From CALBTQ01 sp036725605 (GTDB lineage Bacteria; Lernaellota; Lernaellaia; Lernaellales; Lernaellaceae): a DNA stretch of 13,512 nt. Below the pieces are notes generated by a model that ran no database searches, had not been told where the DNA came from, and saw nothing but the letters and a program-made list of their open reading frames with translations. Both the position numbers and the translations under genes were made by a program. The stretch spans positions 1-13,512 of the forward strand of contig DAIMDW010000057.1 in the NCBI GenBank assembly GCA_036725605.1. Reading direction: 5' to 3'. Positions 6,750 through 13,512 of this stretch are shown piece by piece (position 1 is the stretch's first letter; each line of letters starts with the position of its first letter).

Positions 6750-7112
6750 ATGGGCGATATCCCGGGCACTTACGACAAATTGCGCGAGCGACGCGAACGA
6801 TCGATTCGATATTTCGGAATATGTCTGTTGATCATCGTGATCGGACTGTTGAGCATCTTGGCTGTTCCGCGTTGGCAGATCGTGCTCATTCTGCTGTTGG
6901 CGCCGACCTTCATCGGCGGTTACGCCATGGGCTCCTACCTGCGCAATTTATCGGTGGAGATTTTATCCGACAAGGGATACGAACACGAGGACGCCGACTT
7001 ATGGTCGTTGGTCGGCGGCATTTTCGGCGGTATTTTCGGCACGGTATCGCTGGCCGGCCTGCAATTGGTTTTCGTCATGTTGCTCATCAGCATGGGTTCA
7101 CTGAAATTCTGA
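6750..7112 (+). CDS. Small integral membrane protein, function unknown
   Basis: This 120-residue protein has a charged N-terminal stretch (KLRERRERSIR, residues 10-20) and then hydrophobic segments at about 21-39, 42-64 and 84-116. The last is long enough to be one long helix or a hairpin and is Gly-rich (GGIFGGIFG). A short polar loop (68-83, SDKGYEHEDAD) separates segments two and three. I do not recognise a family and see no catalytic residues. The ribosome binding site is weak (AGAGAG close to the ATG). It stands alone between the DUF4388 gene and rocD, with its own -10 box. The sustained hydrophobic pattern and intact frame argue that it is a real gene. Confidence 0.65.
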   Translation: MGDIPGTYDKLRERRERSIRYFGICLLIIVIGLLSILAVPRWQIVLILLLAPTFIGGYAMGSYLRNLSVEILSDKGYEHEDADLWSLVGGIFGGIFGTVSLAGLQLVFVMLLISMGSLKF

Positions 7113-7166
7113 CCCGCCACCTTGTCTCAACAATATAACTTGTCGTTTTTTCGTTTGTTTTCTGTG

Positions 7167-7195
7167 TTGACTTCCAATGGGTTCGGCATTAATCT
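7167..7195 (+). promoter_or_regulatory. Promoter of rocD
   Basis: TTGACT (7167-7172) is followed after 17 bases by TAATCT (7190-7195). The predicted start near 7202 leaves a leader of about 29 bases containing the GGAGGT ribosome binding site. Confidence 0.5.
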
Positions 7196-7230
7196 CAGCC
7201 GAATTTCGACGTTCCTCTGGAGGTTAGGGT

Positions 7231-8433
7231 ATGTCCAAAACACAATCGATCATCAAGCAGACCGAAACCTACGGCGCACATAATTACAAACCCCTTCCGG
7301 TCGTCATCGAAAAGGCCGAAGGCGTGTGGATGTACGATGTCGAGGGCGCCAGGTACCTCGATTGCCTGTCCGCCTATTCGGCCGTCAGCCACGGCCACGG
7401 TCACCCGCGGGTGCTCAAGGCGATGCACGAACAGGCCGACAAACTCGTGGTCACCAGTCGCGCGTTCTACAATGATCAACTCGGCCCCTGGTGCCAGGAG
7501 CTGTGCGAATTGGCCGGCATGGAAATGGCGCTGCCGATGAACACCGGCGCCGAGGCCGTCGAAACGGCGATCAAAGCCGTGCGCAAATGGGGCTATCGCG
7601 TCAAAGGCGTTCCCAAGTACCAGGCGAAGATCATCTGCTGCGCCGACAATTTTCACGGCCGGACGACGACCGTGGTCAGCTTCTCCAGCGACGAACTGTA
7701 CCGCGAGGATTTCGGCCCGTTCACTCCGGGCTTTGAAATCATCCCCTACGGCGATATCGAAGCGCTGAAAAACGCGATCGACGAAAACACCATCGCGTTC
7801 CTCGTCGAACCGATTCAAGGCGAGGCCGGCGTGTGCGTGCCGCCCGCGGGATACCTGGAAGCGGTGCGCGAAGTGTGCACGGAAAACAACGTGCTGTTGG
7901 TCTTCGATGAAATCCAGACCGGCCTGGGCCGCACCGGCAAACTCTTTTGCTGGCAGCATGAAGACGCCAAGCCCGATCTGATGTGCCTGGGCAAGGCGCT
8001 GGGCGGCGGTTGTGTGCCCATCAGCGCGGTCGTCGGCCGCAAGGACGTGCTCGAGTTGTTCCGCCCCGGCGAACACGGCTCGACCTTCGGCGGCATGCCG
8101 TTGTCCTGCGCGGTCAGCCGCGAGGCCCTGCGCGTGTTGGTCGAGGAAGACCTTACCGGCCGCGCCGTGCGTTTGGGCGCGCGTTTGTGCGAAGGATTGA
8201 AAGCCATCCGTTGTGACCAGATCAAGGAAGTGCGCGGCAAGGGCTTGCTGCTCGCCGTGGAATTCAACGACGGTCCGCGTACCGCGCGGCAGGTGTGCGA
8301 AGCGTTGCAGGCCGAGGGGATTCTGTGCAAGGAAACCCATGCGACGACCGTGCGTTTCGCGCCGCCGTTGGTCATCACCGAAGAGCAGATCGACATGATC
8401 ATCGCCGCGACCAAAAAAGTTCTGGAAGGCTAA
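7231..8433 (+). CDS. rocD: Ornithine aminotransferase (ornithine--oxo-acid transaminase)
   Basis: This PLP-dependent class III aminotransferase moves the delta-amino group of ornithine to 2-oxoglutarate, giving glutamate semialdehyde (arginine/ornithine catabolism, proline supply). At 400 residues it has full family length. RocD-typical signatures are YGAHNYKPLPVVIEKAEGVW (residues 14-33), YLDCLSAYSAVSHGHGHP, and TSRAFYND. PLP features are TGAEAVET (105-112), FHGR (141-144), Asp226 in VFDEIQTGLGRTGK, and the Schiff-base Lys255 in CLGKALGGG. One oddity is HGSTFGGMPL (282-291): the usual Asn of GGNP is Met289. The ATG has GGAGGT six bases upstream. No other arginine-pathway gene is nearby, so it appears to be transcribed alone. 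The substrate is assigned by motif resemblance. Confidence 0.92.
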   Translation: MSKTQSIIKQTETYGAHNYKPLPVVIEKAEGVWMYDVEGARYLDCLSAYSAVSHGHGHPRVLKAMHEQADKLVVTSRAFYNDQLGPWCQELCELAGMEMALPMNTGAEAVETAIKAVRKWGYRVKGVPKYQAKIICCADNFHGRTTTVVSFSSDELYREDFGPFTPGFEIIPYGDIEALKNAIDENTIAFLVEPIQGEAGVCVPPAGYLEAVREVCTENNVLLVFDEIQTGLGRTGKLFCWQHEDAKPDLMCLGKALGGGCVPISAVVGRKDVLELFRPGEHGSTFGGMPLSCAVSREALRVLVEEDLTGRAVRLGARLCEGLKAIRCDQIKEVRGKGLLLAVEFNDGPRTARQVCEALQAEGILCKETHATTVRFAPPLVITEEQIDMIIAATKKVLEG

Positions 8434-8452
8434 GCGGATTTTCGGTGTTATA

Positions 8453-8482
8453 TTGAAGTGAACTTCGTGAAGAGTTTTTAAT
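8453..8482 (+). promoter_or_regulatory. Promoter of eno
   Basis: TTGAAG (8453-8458) and TTTAAT (8477-8482) are separated by 18 bases, giving a start near 8489 and a leader of about 55 bases. The spacer includes overlapping GAAGT/ACTTC and CTTC/GAAG inverted repeats (8456-8472), which could form a small hairpin or a binding site. Confidence 0.45.
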
Positions 8483-8544
8483 CGTCAACGAGTGGGGTGG
8501 GGTCGACATCCAATCGTGGCATTTATAGTGAGAGGAGTCTGATT

Positions 8545-9831
8545 ATGGCTAAAATTACGAAAGTGTTCGCGCGCGAGATTCTCGACAGCCGCGGCAATCC
8601 GACCGTCGAGGTGGATCTGTCCACCGACGCGGGCATCAGCGTGCGCGCGGGGGTGCCTTCCGGCGCCAGCACCGGCTCGCACGAGGCCGTGGAATTGCGC
8701 GACGGCGACAAGGGCCGGTACAGCGGCAAGGGCGTGCTCAAGGCCGTCGCCAACGTCAACGAAATCATCGCGCCCAAGGTCATCGGCAAACCGGTGGCCG
8801 ATCAGGAAGCCATCGACAACCTGTTGATCGAACTCGACGGTACTCCCAACAAAGGCAAACTCGGCGCGAACGCGATCCTGGGCGTTTCGCTGGCCGTGGT
8901 GCGCGCGGCGGCGCTGGAAGCCGGCGTGCCGCTGTACCAGCAGATCGTCAAGTCCGACAGCGCGACGTTGTTGCCCGTGCCGATGATGAACATCCTCAAC
9001 GGCGGCGCCCATGCGGCGAACAACGTGGACATTCAGGAGTTCATGATCGTCCCGGCCGGCGCGCCGAATTTCCGCGAGGCGCTACGCTACGGCTCCGAAG
9101 TGTTCCACGCGTTGAAGAAGGTGCTCAACGACAAGGGCTACTCGACCGGCGTGGGCGACGAGGGCGGTTTCGCCCCCAACTGCGCCTCCAACGAGGAAGC
9201 GCTGCAGTTGATCGTTCAGGCCATCGAGAAGGCCGGCTATCGTCCGGGCGAAGATGTTTTTCTCGCCTTGGACGTTGCCGCCAACGAGATGCTCAACGAG
9301 GACGGCTCCTATTCGTTCCCGGCCGAAAACATGAACAACGTGCCGGTGATGGCCGTGGTCGATTTCTATCGCGGCCTGCTGGCCAAATACCCGATTCTCT
9401 CCATCGAAGACGGCCTGGCCGAGGACGATTGGGACGGTTGGAAGCTGCTGACCCAGGAACTGGGCAAGAAGGTGCAGCTCGTCGGCGACGACGTGTTCGT
9501 CACCAACCCCGAGCGTTTGCGGCGCGGCATCGACGGCGGCATCGCCAACTCGATTCTGATCAAACTCAACCAGATCGGTACGCTCACCGAAACGCTCAAC
9601 GTCATCGCCATGGCGCGCGAAGCCGGTTACACCCAGGTGGTCAGCCACCGCAGCGGCGAAACCTGCGATCCGTTCCTGGCCACGCTGGCGGTCGCGTGCA
9701 GCACCGGGCAAGTGAAAACGGGCAGCCTGTGCCGCTCGGAGCGTCTGGCCAAGTACAACGAACTGCTGCGCATCGAGGAACAGCTCGAAGGGCAGGCGCG
9801 GTGGATCGGCAAAAACGCGTTTCCGCGATGA
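8545..9831 (+). CDS. eno: Enolase (phosphopyruvate hydratase)
   Basis: Enolase interconverts 2-phosphoglycerate and phosphoenolpyruvate in glycolysis/gluconeogenesis. The 428-residue length is standard. Visible signatures are AREILDSRGNPTVEVD (9-24), GVPSGASTGSHEA (37-49), Glu206 in GVGDEGGFAPN, metal ligands Asp243 (LALDVA), Glu288 (SIEDGLAEDDW) and Asp315 (VGDDVFVTN), catalytic Lys340 in ILIKLNQIGTLTET, and SHRSGET (367-373). Just after this, the usual acidic run is replaced by CDPFLATLAVAC, giving Cys374 and Cys385, which is uncommon. An upstream in-frame ATG at 8497 is rejected because AGAGGAG sits seven bases before the 8545 ATG and MAKITKVFAREILDSRG is the normal N-terminus. The stop overlaps the next start (ATGA). 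Confidence 0.97.
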   Translation: MAKITKVFAREILDSRGNPTVEVDLSTDAGISVRAGVPSGASTGSHEAVELRDGDKGRYSGKGVLKAVANVNEIIAPKVIGKPVADQEAIDNLLIELDGTPNKGKLGANAILGVSLAVVRAAALEAGVPLYQQIVKSDSATLLPVPMMNILNGGAHAANNVDIQEFMIVPAGAPNFREALRYGSEVFHALKKVLNDKGYSTGVGDEGGFAPNCASNEEALQLIVQAIEKAGYRPGEDVFLALDVAANEMLNEDGSYSFPAENMNNVPVMAVVDFYRGLLAKYPILSIEDGLAEDDWDGWKLLTQELGKKVQLVGDDVFVTNPERLRRGIDGGIANSILIKLNQIGTLTETLNVIAMAREAGYTQVVSHRSGETCDPFLATLAVACSTGQVKTGSLCRSERLAKYNELLRIEEQLEGQARWIGKNAFPR

Positions 9832-10481
9832 AGCGTTCGCCGATCGTCATTCTTTTCCTTTGCGTAATTGCGCTGGCGGCGTGCACCGCGCCGCCGGCTG
9901 ACGTTTTCGAAACCGGCTCGGTTCCCGCCGAGCCGGTTTCTTCCATCTACGTGGTCGCGGCGGGAAAACTGGCGCCCATCGCTTTGGCCACCGTGCTGGC
10001 CGACATCAAGGCCGAGTTCACCCTGCCGGTGGAAAAACGTTTCCGTGCCGACGCCTTTACCGCGACCGATCGAAACGATCTGCCGGCGCGCCTGCGCGAA
10101 CTGCGCGGCGATCGTCCGTTGTCCACGGTGATGGTCGTGCTGACCGACCAACCGTTGTTGGCCGCCGATTCGACGATCTCTTCGATCGGTGTGGCCGTAC
10201 CGGATTCGCGTTCGTTGGTCGTCGCGTCGTCCGAATTCCATGGGCCGAACCGGGTGATGGGGCAACGCGAGGCGGACGATTATTCGCGCTTGTTTTTCCA
10301 TTTGTTTGCCCACACGCTGGGCGTCGGACATATCGATAACGCCAATTGTCTGATGCAGGATTGGAGGAACGATCCGCGCCGCCTGATGAACATTCCCGAC
10401 AAATACTGCTCCGCAACCTTGCGTGTTTTCCAGCCCTTTTTAAAAGTGCGGGGAGCGCCGCCGGCGAAAGACAAACCCTGA
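9828..10481 (+). CDS. Archaemetzincin-like lipoprotein lacking the catalytic Glu
   Basis: This is a 217-residue predicted lipoprotein: signal peptide 1-18, lipobox LAAC with Cys19. Residues 38-205 resemble the archaemetzincin fold (YVVAAGKL, TVMVVLTDQPL, SLVVASSEF, then the zinc motif). The motif reads HLFAHTLGVGHIDNANCLM, with His158, His162 and His168. This matches the family pattern HExxHxxGxxHCx4CxM in spacing, but the catalytic Glu is Leu159 and the first structural Cys is Ile169. The last CxxC is CSAT (Cys194, Thr197), so only Cys174 and Cys194 remain. The three zinc-binding His and the Met-turn are intact, so metal binding is likely and proteolysis doubtful. The two remaining Cys could form a disulfide in the envelope (inference). 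The ATG overlaps the eno stop. Confidence 0.65.
   Translation: MKRSPIVILFLCVIALAACTAPPADVFETGSVPAEPVSSIYVVAAGKLAPIALATVLADIKAEFTLPVEKRFRADAFTATDRNDLPARLRELRGDRPLSTVMVVLTDQPLLAADSTISSIGVAVPDSRSLVVASSEFHGPNRVMGQREADDYSRLFFHLFAHTLGVGHIDNANCLMQDWRNDPRRLMNIPDKYCSATLRVFQPFLKVRGAPPAKDKP
9909..9940 (+). terminator. Perfect 13-bp hairpin just downstream of eno
   Basis: GAAACCGGCTCGG (9909-9921) is exactly complementary to CCGAGCCGGTTTC (9928-9940), with a 6-base loop. The descending arm ends in TTTC followed by TTCC. It lies 77 bases past the eno stop, inside codons 28-38 of the overlapping lipoprotein gene. The shape suits an intrinsic terminator, attenuator or mRNA 3'-end stabiliser for eno. The U-tract is imperfect, so complete termination is unlikely. 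Confidence 0.5.
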
Positions 10482-10524
10482 CCGTTTCGGCCGTCGCGGC
10501 ATTTGCGGGGAAGCGCATCATCTC

Positions 10525-10553
10525 TTGACGTCTCGTGGGGGGCATGTTAAGAC
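10525..10553 (+). promoter_or_regulatory. Promoter of the SfrB-like operon
   Basis: TTGACG (10525-10530) is followed after 17 bases by TAAGAC (10548-10553). TG at 10545-10546 makes it an extended -10 element. The start near 10560 gives a leader of about 110 bases, which is GC-rich at its end and contains GCCG-CCTG-CGGC (10622-10633) and other GCCGCC/GGCGG arms that could pair ahead of the ribosome binding site. Confidence 0.5.
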
Positions 10554-10669
10554 GGGCGCGCGATCAAACTCGAAGAATTCTCGTTTGAATTTCGGCGCAT
10601 TACGGCCTGCCGCCAACCCCGGCCGCCTGCGGCGGAGACCTGGCGCCATCAACAACGATCGAGGTGGCG

Positions 10670-12637
10670 ATGAGCAAAGTCTTTTTCAGTTGTTGGGGCG
10701 ATACCGTTGTCGACAACCGGGAAAAACCGGAAGCCGAATGGACTGCGCCGGAAGGGCTTAAACTTCCCTTTACCTACGAACAACAGGACGATGTGCGCGC
10801 ATTCATCGGGTGGGACGGTTTCTTCCTGGCCGATGCGAGCGTCTCGATCGTCGCGTTGTGCCGCGCCTACATGGAAGCGGTGCAGGCCGAAGCGAGTTGC
10901 GGCGAATGTTATCCCTGCCGCGTCGGCACGCAAATCGCCGCCGAGTTGCTCGGCAAACTGTGCGCGGGCACGGCGACCACCGAAGACCTCGGGCAGTTGC
11001 ACGCCTTGTTGCTCGACGTCAAGCAGGCTTCCAAATGCCAGGTGGGACAGACCTCGCCGACCCCCGTGCTCAAGGCGCTCGAACATTTCGCGCTCGAGTT
11101 CGATCGCTGCATCGAATCGGGGCGAACCATCGAGCCGGTCAAGCTGCTGACCCGCGTCAGCGCGCCGTGTCGCGAAGCCTGCCCGGCGCATCTGGATATT
11201 CCGCTGTACGTGGAAAACATCCGCAAGCGCCGCTACGCCGCCGGCAGCGACGTTGCCCGCGACAATTGCGTGATGCCCTGCGTGCTCGGCCGCGTGTGCG
11301 TGCGCCCCTGCGAGTTCAATTGCCGCCGCGCGAACGTCGACGAGCCGATTCAAATCAAATACCTCAAGCGCTTCGCCGCCGATTATGAAATGAATCACGG
11401 TCTGATTCCCGCGCGCAATCGTCGCCCCAAAGCCAATGCCACCGGCAAGCGCGTGGCGGTGATCGGCGGCGGTCCGGCCGGTCTGGCCGCGGCGGAAAAA
11501 CTGGCGCTCGCCGGGCACGACGTGACGATCTTCGAGGCGCTCAGCGAAGGCGGCGGCATGGCCGCGGTAGGCATTCCCGATTATCGTCTGCCGCGCAAGG
11601 TGCTGCGCCGCGACATCGATTACATCGCCGCGTTGGGCGTGCAGATCCTTTACAACAAACGCCTGGGCGAGGAAGGCTTCACCTGGGCCAATTTGCGCGG
11701 CATGGGCTTCGATGCGATTTTCATCGGCATCGGCGCGCATCATTCCAATCGGCTGGGCGTGGAAAACGAGGACGCCGGCTACAAGGGCTTTATCCACGGC
11801 GTGAATCTGCTGCGCGCCGTCGCCCTCGGGCACGAAGTGATGCAGGGCCGCAAGATGGTCGTGGTCGGCGGCGGCAACGTCGCCATCGACTGCGTGCGTA
11901 GCGCGTTGCGCATCGGCTACGAAGACGTGCACATCGTCTACCGGCGCACGATCAAGGAAATGCCGGCCGACGATGTGGAGATCAAAGACGCGCAGGACGA
12001 GCGCATCAAGTTCAATTATTTGTGCAATCCGACGCGCCTGATCGCCGACGCCGAGGGCAAGCTGGTCGGCGTGGAATGCATCCGCATGGAACTGGGCGAG
12101 CCCGATGCTTCCGGCCGCCGCCGGCCGGTGCCGATGCCGGGCAGCGAGTTCGTCATCGAAACCGACGTGGTCGTGCCGGCCATCGGTCAGCAGCCGAATT
12201 TCGGCTGGCTCGACGTGGAGGAAGGATTCGAGATCACGCGTTGGAACACGATCGTCGCCGATGAGTACACCGGCGCGACGCCGGTCGAAGGCGTGTTTGC
12301 CGGCGGCGACTGCGTGACCGGCGCGGCGACGTTGATTCAGGCTGTGGCGGCGGGCAATCGCGCGGCGATCACCATCGATCGTTTCCTGCGCGGCGAGCCG
12401 GTGCACCTGGACAGCTACCAGCGCATGGAACGTTTGCTCTCGACGATCAAAACCTACGATGCGAATGAGAAGGTCAAATTGCCGCCGGGCCTGCCGCGAC
12501 AGGGCTTCACGCATTTGCCGGTCGACTACCGTATCAAGAATTTCGAGGAAGTGGAGCACGTCATGTCCGCGCAAGCGGCGACCACCGAGGCGTCCCGCTG
12601 CCTGCGCTGCTATCGTCTGGCGGGGGTGGCGCTATGA
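10670..12637 (+). CDS. sfrB: SfrB-like NAD(P)H flavo-iron-sulfur oxidoreductase (NuoF C-terminal domain + GltD-like)
   Basis: This 655-residue cytoplasmic flavoprotein is expected to move electrons between NAD(P)H and its partner subunit. Residues 1-145 resemble the NuoF C-terminal cluster domain, with Cys77, Cys80, Cys83 (SCGECYPCRVG) and Cys123. Residues 160-225 form the GltD-type Fe-S domain (CREACPAHLDIP; CVLGRVCVRPCEFNC). The first Rossmann motif GGGPAGLAAAE (266-276) binds FAD, the second GGGNVAIDCVRSALR (400-414) binds NAD(P)H, and FAGGDCVTGAATLIQAVAAG (543-562) closes the FAD site. A CLRC pair is at 644-647. The N-terminus MSKVFFSCWGDTVVDNR recalls Geobacter SfrB, the NADPH-dependent soluble Fe(III) reductase subunit; the alternative is the flavoprotein of an NAD(P)-dependent formate dehydrogenase. 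ATG 10670 is preferred over GTG 10664, because GAGGTGG lies just before it. ATGA overlap with the next gene implies a complex. Confidence 0.85.
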   Translation: MSKVFFSCWGDTVVDNREKPEAEWTAPEGLKLPFTYEQQDDVRAFIGWDGFFLADASVSIVALCRAYMEAVQAEASCGECYPCRVGTQIAAELLGKLCAGTATTEDLGQLHALLLDVKQASKCQVGQTSPTPVLKALEHFALEFDRCIESGRTIEPVKLLTRVSAPCREACPAHLDIPLYVENIRKRRYAAGSDVARDNCVMPCVLGRVCVRPCEFNCRRANVDEPIQIKYLKRFAADYEMNHGLIPARNRRPKANATGKRVAVIGGGPAGLAAAEKLALAGHDVTIFEALSEGGGMAAVGIPDYRLPRKVLRRDIDYIAALGVQILYNKRLGEEGFTWANLRGMGFDAIFIGIGAHHSNRLGVENEDAGYKGFIHGVNLLRAVALGHEVMQGRKMVVVGGGNVAIDCVRSALRIGYEDVHIVYRRTIKEMPADDVEIKDAQDERIKFNYLCNPTRLIADAEGKLVGVECIRMELGEPDASGRRRPVPMPGSEFVIETDVVVPAIGQQPNFGWLDVEEGFEITRWNTIVADEYTGATPVEGVFAGGDCVTGAATLIQAVAAGNRAAITIDRFLRGEPVHLDSYQRMERLLSTIKTYDANEKVKLPPGLPRQGFTHLPVDYRIKNFEEVEHVMSAQAATTEASRCLRCYRLAGVAL

Positions 12638-13512
12638 AAAACACCAAGATGATCAAACTGACGATCGACGGCCGCCCGGTGGAAGTGGCACAGGGCGCGA
12701 CCATCCTCGAAGCGGCGCGCACCGTCGGCATCGATATTCCGACGCTGTGCTACCACGAGTGGGTCAGCCCGATCGGCTCGTGCCGCATGTGCGTGGTCAA
12801 GGTCGACGGTTACGGCATCGTCGCCTCGTGCAACACGCCCGCGGCCGACGGCCTGGTCGTGACCACCGACGACGACGAACTGCATCGCCTGCGCAAACAA
12901 CAGCTTGAATTGATTTTGCTCAACCATCCGCTGGATTGCCCGATCTGCGACAAGGCCGGCGAGTGCCGCCTGCAGGATCTGACCTACGCTTTCAACGTCA
13001 GCGAGCAGCCGTTCCACGCGACGATGGAAAAGCAGACGGTCGATACGTCCAGTTGGTTGATCGAGCGTACCGATTCGCGTTGCGTGCGCTGCGGCCGTTG
13101 TGTCGCCGTCTGCGAAGAAGTGATGGGCGTGGGCGCCTATACCTTCGACGGGCGCGGCTACGCGGTGAAAATCAACACGCACGACGGCGGCCCGTTGGAT
13201 TGCGAATTTTGCGGCCAGTGCGTGGCCATCTGCCCGGTCGGCGCCTTGCTGGCCAAGGGTTTCAAGCATCGCGCCCGCGTGTGGGATCTGGCCAGGCAGG
13301 AAACGGTTTGCGGCTATTGCGGCGCCGGCTGCCAGCTTGAATTGAACGTGCGGCGCAACCGCGTGTATCGCGTGACCTCCGATCGGAAGACGACCTCGAA
13401 CGACGGCCTGCTGTGCGTGCGCGGCACCTACGGCAACGATTATTTTACACACGAAAACCGCCGGCATTCGCCGATGGTCAAACGCGACGGCCACTGGGTG
13501 GAGATCGGTTGG
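12634..13512 (+). CDS. NuoG/formate dehydrogenase-type molybdopterin Fe-S subunit, partial (SfrA-like)
   Basis: The first 293 codons are present and the gene runs off the window. In order: a [2Fe-2S] domain with Cys39, Cys50, Cys53, Cys66; a His-ligated [4Fe-4S] site, HPLDCPICDKAGEC (His98, Cys102, Cys105, Cys111); two ferredoxin-type [4Fe-4S] sites (Cys150/153/156/160 and Cys190/193/196/200); and the start of a molybdopterin oxidoreductase domain with a further cluster (Cys226, Cys229, Cys233, Cys261). This is the layout of NuoG, cytoplasmic formate dehydrogenase alpha and SfrA. The residue that would show Mo/W ligation (Sec/Cys) is beyond the edge, so formate dehydrogenase cannot be told from SfrA. 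The ATG overlaps the preceding stop; a second ATG at 12649 is possible. Confidence 0.9.
   Translation, partial: MKNTKMIKLTIDGRPVEVAQGATILEAARTVGIDIPTLCYHEWVSPIGSCRMCVVKVDGYGIVASCNTPAADGLVVTTDDDELHRLRKQQLELILLNHPLDCPICDKAGECRLQDLTYAFNVSEQPFHATMEKQTVDTSSWLIERTDSRCVRCGRCVAVCEEVMGVGAYTFDGRGYAVKINTHDGGPLDCEFCGQCVAICPVGALLAKGFKHRARVWDLARQETVCGYCGAGCQLELNVRRNRVYRVTSDRKTTSNDGLLCVRGTYGNDYFTHENRRHSPMVKRDGHWVEIGW

Noticed and set aside
7195..8340. 381-codon antisense frame over rocD
   Set aside because: Antisense shadow of a full-length, motif-complete aminotransferase.
8461..8479. Possible terminator after rocD (AACTT.../AGTT stem followed by TTTTT)
   Set aside because: The stem is only about five pairs with a wobble, and the T-run is better explained as part of the eno -10 region.
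10649..12574. 641-codon open frame antisense to the SfrB-like gene
   Set aside because: It mirrors a gene with clear Fe-S, FAD and NAD(P) motifs; its His/Asp/Ala-rich translation is typical of antisense frames in GC-rich DNA.
12610..13494. 294-codon antisense frame over the molybdopterin subunit gene
   Set aside because: The plus strand has five ordered metal-cluster motifs; the antisense product has no recognisable domain.

Overview
The window looks like a chromosomal segment of a GC-rich, Gram-negative bacterium of deltaproteobacterial or Myxococcota-like grade, probably environmental. Three things suggest this: two lipoproteins, one with an Asp/Thr-rich linker common in such genomes; a DUF4388 (PATAN)-TPR protein typical of Myxococcota and Desulfobacterota; and an oxidoreductase pair resembling the Geobacter SfrAB enzyme. 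This placement is inference. No rRNA, tRNA, CRISPR array, prophage or transposase gene was seen.

Layout. Positions 1-540 hold no convincing gene. They carry a cluster of short GC-rich palindromes, including a 14-base unit present twice, and look like a dispersed intergenic repeat array. Minus-strand genes follow: a two-gene unit (a Cys-rich small protein at 1151-954, then a DUF6132-type membrane protein at 957-715) ending at a hairpin at 674-710; a radical SAM protein (2930-1230); and, upstream of it, a lipoprotein with a DDDT repeat linker and a ThuA/amidotransferase-like domain (3793-2975). The intergenic region at 3794-3973 is divergent, with a consensus -10 box in each direction and a perfect 7+1+7 palindrome next to the rightward one. 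Plus-strand genes run to the end: alpha/beta hydrolase (3974-4864), DUF4388-TPR protein (4978-6621), small membrane protein (6750-7112), ornithine aminotransferase RocD (7231-8433), enolase (8545-9831), an archaemetzincin-like lipoprotein (9828-10481), an SfrB-like flavoprotein (10670-12637), and the first 293 codons of a NuoG/formate-dehydrogenase-type molybdopterin subunit (12634 to the window edge).

How the genes work together. Only the last two form an obvious complex: an NAD(P)H-oxidising flavo-iron-sulfur subunit and a catalytic or electron-transfer subunit with many Fe-S clusters, joined by an ATGA overlap. Enolase and the archaemetzincin-like lipoprotein are also joined by ATGA, but a perfect 13-bp hairpin just inside the lipoprotein gene may uncouple their expression. 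The other plus-strand genes appear to have their own promoters and to be functionally unrelated neighbours (amino-acid catabolism, glycolysis, signalling/scaffold).

Most unusual items: the archaemetzincin-like lipoprotein, which has the exact metal-binding spacing but lacks the catalytic Glu and two of four structural Cys; the hairpin behind eno; the palindrome over the divergent promoter; and the repeat cluster at the left edge. No defence, mobile or biosynthetic system is visible.
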